A DNA stretch of 7,053 bases from an uncultured Bryobacteraceae bacterium (GTDB lineage Bacteria > Acidobacteriota > Terriglobia > Bryobacterales > Bryobacteraceae), in the NCBI GenBank assembly GCA_937921835.1, contig CAKZVG010000077.1, positions 1-7,053 on the forward strand. Direction: 5' to 3'. A model generated the notes under the pieces. It saw only the letters and a list, made by a program, of their open reading frames with translations, made no database searches and was not told the origin of the DNA. The translations under genes and the position numbers were made by a program. This document shows, in pieces, positions 1-5,625 of this stretch; position 1 is the first letter of the stretch; each line of letters opens with the position of its first letter.

Positions 1-555
1 GCCCGCTTCGACCCACTCGAATGCGGCCTTGACGGCCCGCCGGTTGAGCCCGAGCGACTCCTTGCGGCCGAAGGGATCGACGAAGATGCAGCGCTCCCGC
101 AACTCGGGTACTTCGGCCAGCAGCGAGTTCGCCAGGATGCGGGTGTCGGGCCGCACGCGTGGAAGCAGCGCGGCCAGAATGGCGGCCTCGACGATGCCGA
201 AGGGATGGTTCGCCACCGCCACCACGGGGCCCTGCGCCGGAATCCGCGCCAGGTCGTCGCCCGACACGGCCGGCGTGACGTCCAGCACCTCCAGCAGCTT
301 CTCGGGAAACGAGCCGTCACCAAGACGCCGCCTGGCGGCCGCGCATAGCTCGTCGAGGCGGCGGAGGAGCAGCATTCTCCGCAAGGCTTTCTGGACGGGC
401 GGCGAGAAGCGGCGGCCGAAGAGGTTTTCAAAGGCCGAAGAGAAGAGTTCCGGTTCGGGATTCACCCGCGGCTTCACCGCCGGCCAGGGGAATCGCCGCG
501 TCCGGCCACCCGGCCGCGGCACGGGGAAGAAGCTGCTTCCGCGCAGGTCGAACAT
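1..555 (-). CDS. PlsC-like lysophospholipid acyltransferase family protein, 3' end outside window
   Basis: The first 185 codons are present and the frame is open to the left edge. The N-terminal ~100 residues are polar and have no recognised domain. Then comes the acyltransferase core: VVAVANHPFG (about residues 111-120) with H117 and E123. This matches the NHP(F/T/L)GxxD/E form of the PlsC catalytic box found in hemolysin/OlsA-like acyltransferases. A second block, PELRERCIFVDPFGRKES (about 150-167), fits the next conserved segment of that family. Members move an acyl group to a lysolipid or related acceptor at the inner membrane; the acceptor here is unknown. The ATG at 553-555 has only a GAGG three bases upstream, which is closer than usual. 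The only other in-frame start after the preceding gene's stop is a TTG at 640-642, which would add 29 residues. The gene lies 99 bases downstream of the CpdB-type gene on the same strand, so cotranscription is plausible. The missing C-terminal part prevents a closer subfamily call. Confidence 0.76.
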   Translation of the reverse strand, partial: MFDLRGSSFFPVPRPGGRTRRFPWPAVKPRVNPEPELFSSAFENLFGRRFSPPVQKALRRMLLLRRLDELCAAARRRLGDGSFPEKLLEVLDVTPAVSGDDLARIPAQGPVVAVANHPFGIVEAAILAALLPRVRPDTRILANSLLAEVPELRERCIFVDPFGRKESLGLNRRAVKAAFEWVEAG

Positions 556-654
556 AGTCCTCGGCGAGGCCTCGGTCTTGACACCAGATTCTAGCTCCGC
601 GACCGTGAAATCCGAGTGACGAAGAGATGAAATGCTTGTCAACCGCGGCGGACT

Positions 655-2379
655 TCAGAGGCCGCCGCCGGGTTCGAGGTGCGCTTCCCGCTCGAGGGTG
701 CGGACGGCGGCGTCGGGTACGATGCGCCAGTTGCCGTCCGGCGCCGCCGGGAGCAGCTTGCGCTCGCTGTAGTACTCGACGATCAGGTCGCGAATCTCGC
801 GCGAGGACCGCCACAGGAGGCGGGCGTTGCGAAACATCTCGTAACCGCCGCTGCCGCCCGCGCGGTAGTTGTTGATGGCGATCCGGAGCTTCTGGTTCTC
901 CTCGAGCGGCCGCCCGCGGAAACGCAGGTTCCGGATGCGCTCGCCCTCGGGGCGGGTGAGGTCGATTTCGTACTCCACGCCCTGGGCGATATCGAAGTTG
1001 TAGCCGGCCACCCCGGTGGCGATGAGCGGCGAGCCGGCGCACTCCCGGTTGGCGCAGGAGAGGAAGTAGCGGGCGGCGTTCTCCAGCGCGGCCTTGAGCA
1101 TGCGGCCGTCGCCCTCCACCGCGTACAACTCGTTCTCGTAAATGTAGAGGGAGGCGATCTGGCGCACCGTCACCGGCCCCTTGGGAATCGAGACCGCGGG
1201 GTTGAAGAGCGCGGTCAGCGAGACGTCCGCCTGAGCGTAGTGCAGTTGGACGGCGTGCACCGCATCCAGGAGCGCCGTGTCGCGAATCCGCGCCAGGCGG
1301 CCGTCCATGGCCACCGGGGACTCCGCGACGGGGGTGTCGAGATAGCTTTCGGTCAGCAGGTGGTAGGGCCGGGCGAGTTCCAGGATGGCGGGATCAGCCG
1401 CCGTATCGGACGTGACCGGAAGCTGCGCCGCTCGCGTCGAAACCAGCTTCCACCCGCCACCGGCGGCCGGCTCGAGCTCGAAGTCGATCCGCCCCAGCGT
1501 CATGCCCCAGTGCCTGGGCTGCAAGACGGCGACGCCGCCGATGCGCGCGTTGAATTCGCGGTGCGTGTGGCCGAAGACGAGCGCGTCGATGCCCGGGACC
1601 TCGCGGGCGATCTGATAGACCATGTTCTCGCGCTCGTTGCCGGGCCGGACGGCGCCCGTGTCCGGATCCCGGCCGAGCCCGGCGTGCACCGCCGCCACCA
1701 GCACGTCGGGCGCGTGCCGGGCGCGCAGCCCGGCCACGGTCCGGCGCGCCGCCTCGACGCCATCGAGAAAACGGTAACCGGCGTAGTTCTCCGGTTTCTC
1801 CCAATCCGGAATCGCGGGCGTGGTGATGCCGAAGACGGCGATCTTCACGCCGCCGAGCAGCTTGACGAGGTAGGGATCGAACGGCCGCCGCGAAGAACCC
1901 GGATCGAGCACGGTGTTCGCGCTCAGCCAGGGGAAGCGGGCATCGCCGCGGGCGGCGTCGAGACTCGCCAGGCCGAAGTTGAATTCATGGTTGCCAAGAA
2001 CCATGGCGTCGTAGCCGAGGCGGTTCATCGCCAGCATCATGGGATCGCCGGTCAGCGGAGGAACCGGGGCGGGCAGGCCGAGGGGAGCCTTTCCCGTCCG
2101 CAAGTACTGATGATAGACCGCGGCCATGGGCGAGCCCTGAATCGTGTCGCCCAGGTCGATGAGCATGGTGTGAGCGCTGGCGGCGCGCACGGCTTCGATC
2201 AACGCCGCGGTCTTCGCCAGGCCGCGGGCGGCGGGAGCCGCGGTGTAGTAGTCATATGGGTAGATCGCGCCGTGCAGGTCGGTGGTGACAAGCAGCGTGA
2301 TCTTCACTGGTTCCGCTTGCATGGGAGCGTGACACGCCAAGGCCAGCGACAGCCAGACCGCCGGAGAGAAACAACGCAT
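655..2379 (-). CDS. cpdB: Exported CpdB-type 2',3'-cyclic-nucleotide 2'-phosphodiesterase / 5'-nucleotidase
   Basis: This is a 574-residue enzyme with an N-terminal export signal, a metallophosphatase domain and a C-terminal 5'-nucleotidase domain. Metal and catalytic residues are in order: TTDLHG (D34, H36), DLGDTIQGSP (D78), GNHEFNFG (N130, H131), AAVHAG (H232) and FGHTH (H271, H273). The C-terminal domain shows GYNFDIAQGVEYEIDLT, NLRFRGRPL and NNYRAGGSGGY (about 503-513). The YDYY after the first metal motif and the GLAKTAALI helix resemble E. coli CpdB (647 residues) more than UshA. The family hydrolyses 2',3'-cyclic nucleotides and 3'-nucleotides outside the cytoplasm for nucleoside and phosphate scavenging. 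The ATG at 2377-2379 is chosen over one 60 bases upstream because it has a strong Shine-Dalgarno and begins a hydrophobic signal (MRCFSPAVWLSLALAC). SLALAC is also a loose lipobox with Cys16, so a lipoprotein is possible; signal peptidase I cleavage after A22 is the alternative. Substrate preference between CpdB and 5'-nucleotidase activity is inferred. Confidence 0.92.
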   Translation of the reverse strand: MRCFSPAVWLSLALACHAPMQAEPVKITLLVTTDLHGAIYPYDYYTAAPAARGLAKTAALIEAVRAASAHTMLIDLGDTIQGSPMAAVYHQYLRTGKAPLGLPAPVPPLTGDPMMLAMNRLGYDAMVLGNHEFNFGLASLDAARGDARFPWLSANTVLDPGSSRRPFDPYLVKLLGGVKIAVFGITTPAIPDWEKPENYAGYRFLDGVEAARRTVAGLRARHAPDVLVAAVHAGLGRDPDTGAVRPGNERENMVYQIAREVPGIDALVFGHTHREFNARIGGVAVLQPRHWGMTLGRIDFELEPAAGGGWKLVSTRAAQLPVTSDTAADPAILELARPYHLLTESYLDTPVAESPVAMDGRLARIRDTALLDAVHAVQLHYAQADVSLTALFNPAVSIPKGPVTVRQIASLYIYENELYAVEGDGRMLKAALENAARYFLSCANRECAGSPLIATGVAGYNFDIAQGVEYEIDLTRPEGERIRNLRFRGRPLEENQKLRIAINNYRAGGSGGYEMFRNARLLWRSSREIRDLIVEYYSERKLLPAAPDGNWRIVPDAAVRTLEREAHLEPGGGL

Positions 2380-2384
2380 GCAGC

Positions 2385-2391
2385 CCTTCCT
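2385..2391 (-). promoter_or_regulatory. Ribosome binding site that fixes the start of the CpdB-type gene
   Basis: Read on the minus strand, AGGAAGG sits five bases before the ATG at 2379. It favours this start over the upstream in-frame ATG at 2439, which would place a 20-residue Arg/Lys-rich extension before the signal peptide. A TATACT hexamer (2396-2401) lies just upstream but lacks a -35 partner, so I do not call a promoter there. Confidence 0.75.
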
Positions 2392-2652
2392 TTTCAGTAT
2401 AAACGCCCTCTTCCGGCCGCCGCGCCGGATCCCGGTCAAGAATTCAGATATCCACCGGGCATGACGCTAAGGCGCGGGCCGTAGTTAGCGCCCGCCAGCG
2501 CGGCAGACTAAGTTCCGCCGTTTCCGTCTTCTCCACTGTGACCACCCGAATGAGACCTTTCTGCCGCTAAATCTAAGATGTTATGCGGATTTTTCGGGCG
2601 CCCGGCGGGATGTTAACTTGGTCTAGCAATTGAGGAGATCAGTTGCAGGGAG

Positions 2653-2657
2653 AGGAG
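2653..2657 (+). promoter_or_regulatory. Ribosome binding site of the pilin gene
   Basis: AGGAG lies six bases before the ATG at 2664, an ideal spacing. It selects this start over an in-frame TTG at 2643, which lies upstream of the site itself and would add seven residues of no pilin character. Confidence 0.85.
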
Positions 2658-2663
2658 AAACTA

Positions 2664-2861
2664 ATGAATCGCATCGTCAATCTCGCGTTGAGGCTCAAGA
2701 TCTGGAAGGATAACCGTGGTCAGGACCTCATCGAGTATGCCCTCATGGCCGGTTTCGTTGCCGTCGCGGCGGGCGCCATCATGCCCAACGTCGCTTCGAG
2801 CATCACGACTATCTTCAGCAAGATCCAGAGCATTCTGGAAGGCGCCGCGGGCCAGGGCTAA
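2664..2861 (+). CDS. flp: Flp-family type IVb prepilin (stand-alone)
   Basis: This 65-residue protein has the full layout of a Flp prepilin. It has a short basic leader (residues 1-19) ending in DNRG, then the processing site and hydrophobic segment QDLIEYALMAGFVAVAAGAI, then a short tail. The prepilin peptidase should cut after G19, leaving a 46-residue mature subunit with the hallmark Glu5-Tyr6 pair (E24, Y25 of the precursor). Flp subunits polymerise into thin Tad pili for surface attachment, or occur as orphan pilins of unknown role. No Tad assembly gene (CpaA peptidase, CpaB, secretin, TadA ATPase, TadB/C) lies in the window. The gene is flanked by minus-strand genes and followed within 31 bases by a strong terminator, so it is probably a monocistronic, well-expressed unit. 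Assembly must rely on genes elsewhere. The family call is secure; participation in a pilus is inferred. Confidence 0.94.
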   Translation: MNRIVNLALRLKIWKDNRGQDLIEYALMAGFVAVAAGAIMPNVASSITTIFSKIQSILEGAAGQG

Positions 2862-2891
2862 AAAACAGGAACGGAATCAGCTCACGCTTTT

Positions 2892-2929
2892 TCGCGGCGG
2901 AGAAACCCTCTCCGCCGCGATACTTTTTT
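2892..2929 (+). terminator. Rho-independent terminator of the pilin gene
   Basis: TCGCGGCGGAGA (2892-2903) pairs perfectly with TCTCCGCCGCGA (2909-2920) around the five-base loop AACCC. A run of six T follows at 2924-2929. The T run is on the plus strand only. On the minus strand the stem is followed by an A-rich stretch, so it should not act as an intrinsic terminator for the LarA-like gene that ends at 2939. Confidence 0.94.
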
Positions 2930-2938
2930 GGTTTCGCC

Positions 2939-4228
2939 TCACGGTATAATCTTCCGTCCCTCAGCCCCACTTAGGATTCCCGCCAGGTTCCCGTCTTCCT
3001 GAAAAGGCAGCTCCATTGGGCCATCGATCACTTCGAGCGACGGATTGCGCCGGATCTCATCGAGCAAGGTCTCACTGAGCGCCAACAGCCCGATCTCAAG
3101 CGTGTTCCGGATCCAGCCGAACGTCAGCTCGTTTTTCGCCAGGCGGCCCACGGTGGGCCAGATCCGCTCCAGGCATTCACGGTCGGTGGCGAAATGAACC
3201 GGCGTGCGCAGGCACGGCAGGGTGTTTGAGGTCAGGGCGTTGAGCGTGGTCGGCGTCCAGTCGATCTTTGCGACCAGGCGGTCGGTGACCACGTCGGCCA
3301 TCCCGGCGCCGACCGCGTTGCCGTAGCTCAGGCTGCTCAGGTCCCGCAGGAAAATGCGCTCGATGCGCGGTGCGTTGGGCCAGGGGTTGTACTCGCCCAT
3401 AACCCCCCGGTTGACGATCTTGGTGTCCATGCCGGCGCCGCTGATGTTCTTGCCCAGCTCGTCGACGATCAGGATGTCGAGCTGCTCAACCGGGATCCGT
3501 CCCATCCAGGATTTCACCAGCGCCAGCAGCTCTTCCTCGCGGCGCTCCATCTCCTCGACCGGCACCGCCGCCACCCGCGCCAGGGCGTGGTTGGCGTCTT
3601 CGAGCACGGCCAACCCGCCCAGGATCTTGCCGCTCGCAAGCACTTGCCGCCCCACGTCGCGGATGACTGTTTCGAGTCCTTTGTGGTACGCATGGGTGTG
3701 ATAGTGGCGCGCGCCGGCGAACTTTCCCAGTCCGATGGCCATCATCTTGTACAAGCCGCTTTCGATGCGCCCGGCGAAATCGGTGTGCCACTTGACGCGC
3801 CCGATCAGCATGACGCCGCCGCTCTCGAACGCCGTGCGGTCCATGAACGCTTCGATACCGAGCGGCGTCCGCCCTAGCGGCACCACCTCGAGCGAGCTGC
3901 GCACCGGGCAGCCCATGGCCGCCTCGGTGATGCCGTATTGCGCCAGCACATGCGCCTGTCCGGCGGCGGTCGCGGCGCCGTGGCTCCCCATGGCGGGAAA
4001 CAGGAACGGCTTCATCCCGGCCGACCTCCAGTAATCCACCACCGCGCGCACGATGACCTCCAGGCTGGCGATGCCGCGGCTGCCGACGCCGATGGCGATC
4101 GAAGACCCCGGCGCCGCGCGGGAAGCGAAGCCGGCCGCGGCGAGTTCGGCCAGAACCGCCGAGCGCGGGTCCTTGAGACTCCGGTCGGGGAAGTTCTGGC
4201 GGACCACGTACAGGCGCGGGAAATCCAT
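2939..4228 (-). CDS. LarA-like protein (lactate racemase superfamily, DUF2088 type)
   Basis: This is a 429-residue, probably cytoplasmic protein with no signal peptide. Landmarks of the superfamily appear in order: IAIGVGSRG (about 44-52), FPAMGSHG with H83, GRVKWHTDF with H148, ESGLYKMM with K161, ARHYHTH with H175/H177/H179, DELGKNISGAGMDTKIVNR (256-274) and GNAVGAGMADVVTDRL (303-318). In LarA, three histidines and a lysine bind the nickel-pincer cofactor and carry out proton/hydride transfer. By position, H83, H148, K161 and a histidine of HYHTH are the likely equivalents; this is my mapping by eye, not an alignment. Many homologues act on 2-hydroxy acids other than lactate, so the substrate is unknown and I give no gene symbol. 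LarB, LarC and LarE cofactor-synthesis genes are absent from the window. The ATG at 4228 is the only usable start, because an in-frame stop lies 12 codons upstream. It has no clear Shine-Dalgarno. Confidence 0.87.
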   Translation of the reverse strand: MDFPRLYVVRQNFPDRSLKDPRSAVLAELAAAGFASRAAPGSSIAIGVGSRGIASLEVIVRAVVDYWRSAGMKPFLFPAMGSHGAATAAGQAHVLAQYGITEAAMGCPVRSSLEVVPLGRTPLGIEAFMDRTAFESGGVMLIGRVKWHTDFAGRIESGLYKMMAIGLGKFAGARHYHTHAYHKGLETVIRDVGRQVLASGKILGGLAVLEDANHALARVAAVPVEEMERREEELLALVKSWMGRIPVEQLDILIVDELGKNISGAGMDTKIVNRGVMGEYNPWPNAPRIERIFLRDLSSLSYGNAVGAGMADVVTDRLVAKIDWTPTTLNALTSNTLPCLRTPVHFATDRECLERIWPTVGRLAKNELTFGWIRNTLEIGLLALSETLLDEIRRNPSLEVIDGPMELPFQEDGNLAGILSGAEGRKIIP

Positions 4229-4234
4229 ACCTGA

Positions 4235-4262
4235 AGTGTAGCGCCACGCGACGGCGTGCTAA
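4235..4262 (-). promoter_or_regulatory. Candidate promoter of the LarA-like gene, leaderless geometry
   Basis: On the minus strand, TTAGCA (4257-4262, four of six to TTGACA) is followed after 16 bases by TACACT (4235-4240, four of six to TATAAT). The start codon begins six bases after that. This would put the transcription start on or next to the A of the ATG, consistent with the missing Shine-Dalgarno. The 77-base divergent gap shows no equally good promoter facing the glycosyltransferase gene. The matches are modest, so this is tentative. Confidence 0.38.
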
Positions 4263-4305
4263 CGCCTGCGCGCGAAGCCGCCGATCAGTAATTGAGCCAC
4301 CGCAG

Positions 4306-5625
4306 GTGAAGGACGCTTCGCTCACTCCGGACGCGGCGCCGCGCTTCCGGCGCTACCTCGGCCCCCCACCCGGCAGCCGCGAGGCGCGCGCCATCAGCCT
4401 ATTCGCGCTGGCCGCGGGAGTAATCCTGGCCGCGCTCTCGCTGTACGCCGGATTGCGGGGCGAACGCTTCCTCGGCCGCTCCCTGGGCGGGGATTTCGCG
4501 CAATTCTACGTGGTGGGCCGGATCCTCAACGAAGGCGGCGGCGCGGCCATTTACGACCCGCTGCTCCAGCACCGGCTGTACCTGAGCAGCGTCCCGGCGG
4601 CCGATCCCCGGCGGATGTTCGTCTACGGCAGCGCGCCCGTGCTGGCGTTGCTTTTCCGCCCCTTCGCGCTGCTGGGATACATCCCGGCGTATGTGTCCTG
4701 GCTGGCCTTCTCTCTGGCGGTGTACCTGGCCGCCCTGCGGCTTCTCTGGCGCGCGGTGGATCTGCCGGAGCGGCAGCGGCGAACGGCCACGCTGCTGGCG
4801 CTCGGTTCGCCGCTCTACATCCTGGAGACGTGGATCGGAGGCCAGGTGAGCGTGCTCGCGTTCCTGATCGTGGCGGCCGCGCTCTACCTGCTTGCCCGCC
4901 GGTTTGAGTGGCGGGCTGGTCTGGCGCTCGGGCTGCTGGCCTTCAAGCCCACGTTGTGCGCGGTTCCGCTTCTGATGCTGGTTGCCGGAAGGCGTTGGCG
5001 GGTGCTGGCGGGCGCGGCGGCGGGGATCGCGGCGCTCGCTCTGCTGTCATTCCTGGCGGTAGGCGCGGAGGGTCTGCGCGCCTGGTACGCCACGCTGGCG
5101 GTCTACCGGACGCTCGCTCTCGGTCCGGAGGCCACCTTCCGCCGCTTCAAGTATGTGGACTTGAACTCGTTCTTCCAGATGTTGCTGGCGGGCTGGGAGG
5201 GCGCCGCGCCCGTGCTGGCCCTGCTGGCGGCTGGCGCGCTGCTTGCATGGCTCGCCCGCGCCTGGTGGCGCTATTCGAATCTGGACCCGGCCGGCGTCCG
5301 GCTTTTGTGGTCGGCCACGCTGGCGGCGGCGCTGCTGGTGAATCTCTACCTGCCGGTCTACGACGCGCTGCTGCTTGCCGCCTGCATGGCGCTGCTGGCG
5401 GGCGCGCGCGGCGGCGCGCTTACACCGTGGCTGGTGGCGTTCTATCTGGTTCCCTGGCTGACGCAGAGCTTCGCCGAGTTCCTGCGCCTGCAATTGCTCA
5501 CGCCGCTCGTGGCGGCCTATTGCGTGTGGGCGATTCGCGCCGCCGCTTACTTCGCGCCGAATACCGCGATCTCGACTCCACCCACGATTCCGCGGCCGGG
5601 CATCGCCACGCCAGGGATCTCCTGA
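4306..5625 (+). CDS. Polytopic GT87-like (DUF2029) membrane glycosyltransferase
   Basis: This 439-residue protein has many hydrophobic segments, the first at about residues 29-49, then clusters from 110 to 147, 162-196, 204-252, 300-318, 332-365 and 373-412. GT87 hallmarks are present. GGDFAQFYVVGR places D63 at the first extracytoplasmic loop, where family members carry a catalytic Asp. AAIYDPLLQHRLY (80-92) follows. WIGGQVSVLAFLIVAAALY (176-194) then precedes LALGLLAFKPT with K214-P215. NLYLPVYDALLLA (346-358) is the late conserved Tyr-Asp. GT87 enzymes such as mycobacterial PimE use a polyprenyl-phosphate sugar to glycosylate a lipid or glycan outside the inner membrane; donor and acceptor here are unknown. 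The start is a GTG with a poor ribosome binding site, and no better in-frame start is near. The last ~26 codons (Pro/Thr/Ile-rich) overlap the convergent receptor gene and look like an added tail. Confidence 0.85.
   Translation: MKDASLTPDAAPRFRRYLGPPPGSREARAISLFALAAGVILAALSLYAGLRGERFLGRSLGGDFAQFYVVGRILNEGGGAAIYDPLLQHRLYLSSVPAADPRRMFVYGSAPVLALLFRPFALLGYIPAYVSWLAFSLAVYLAALRLLWRAVDLPERQRRTATLLALGSPLYILETWIGGQVSVLAFLIVAAALYLLARRFEWRAGLALGLLAFKPTLCAVPLLMLVAGRRWRVLAGAAAGIAALALLSFLAVGAEGLRAWYATLAVYRTLALGPEATFRRFKYVDLNSFFQMLLAGWEGAAPVLALLAAGALLAWLARAWWRYSNLDPAGVRLLWSATLAAALLVNLYLPVYDALLLAACMALLAGARGGALTPWLVAFYLVPWLTQSFAEFLRLQLLTPLVAAYCVWAIRAAAYFAPNTAISTPPTIPRPGIATPGIS
5547..5625. other. Tail-to-tail coding overlap of the glycosyltransferase and receptor genes
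   Basis: The plus-strand gene stops at 5625 and the minus-strand gene stops at 5547, so 79 bases code on both strands. The receptor side carries the conserved IPGVAMPGR closing motif. The glycosyltransferase side carries only a Pro/Thr/Ile-rich tail after its last hydrophobic segment. There is no intrinsic terminator hairpin with a T run between the two genes. Confidence 0.85.

Larger units (their letters stand above)
2380..2663. other. Divergent intergenic region between the CpdB-type and pilin genes
   Basis: This 284-base gap must hold the promoters of both divergent genes. It is less GC-rich than its surroundings near 2560-2640. Candidate -10 words facing the pilin are TAAGAT (2574-2579) and TTAACT (2613-2618). 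Neither has a good -35 at 16-18 bases, and I found no sigma-54 GG-N10-GC pair. No RNA gene, riboswitch or repeat is recognisable, and no ORF here has coding character. Confidence 0.5.

Noticed and set aside
29..619. 196-codon open frame on the plus strand at the left end
   Set aside because: It is a Ser/Arg-rich shadow of the acyltransferase gene, whose NHPFG and VDPFGR motifs are on the minus strand.
637..642. Perfect TTGACA on the minus strand just after the CpdB-type stop
   Set aside because: At 16-18 bases downstream there is no acceptable -10 (TCACTC at 17), and the TAGAAT word is 43 bases away.
2396..2401. TATACT -10-like hexamer upstream of the CpdB-type gene
   Set aside because: The -35 window is pure GC, and the nearest TTGACC (2434-2439) is 32 bases away. 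It would leave a leader of only about ten bases that cuts into the ribosome binding site.
679..2484. 601-codon open frame on the plus strand opposite the CpdB-type gene
   Set aside because: Its translation is Arg/Gly/Val/Asp-rich with no domain, while the opposite strand carries all CpdB catalytic motifs, a signal peptide and a ribosome binding site. Long antisense frames are expected where GC bias at third positions removes stops.
2440..2640. Possible sigma-54 promoter, riboswitch or small RNA in the divergent gap
   Set aside because: The TTGG/AGCA words near 2618-2628 have the wrong spacing for a -24/-12 promoter, and no convincing paired stems or T run were found.
2945..2950. Perfect TATAAT on the plus strand inside the 3' end of the LarA-like gene
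   Set aside because: It comes from the Ile-Ile codons near the C terminus. There is no -35 at a suitable distance and no plus-strand gene downstream before 4306.
3486..4325. 279-codon minus-strand frame overlapping the LarA-like gene
   Set aside because: Arg-rich low-complexity translation in another frame of a gene with conserved motifs throughout.
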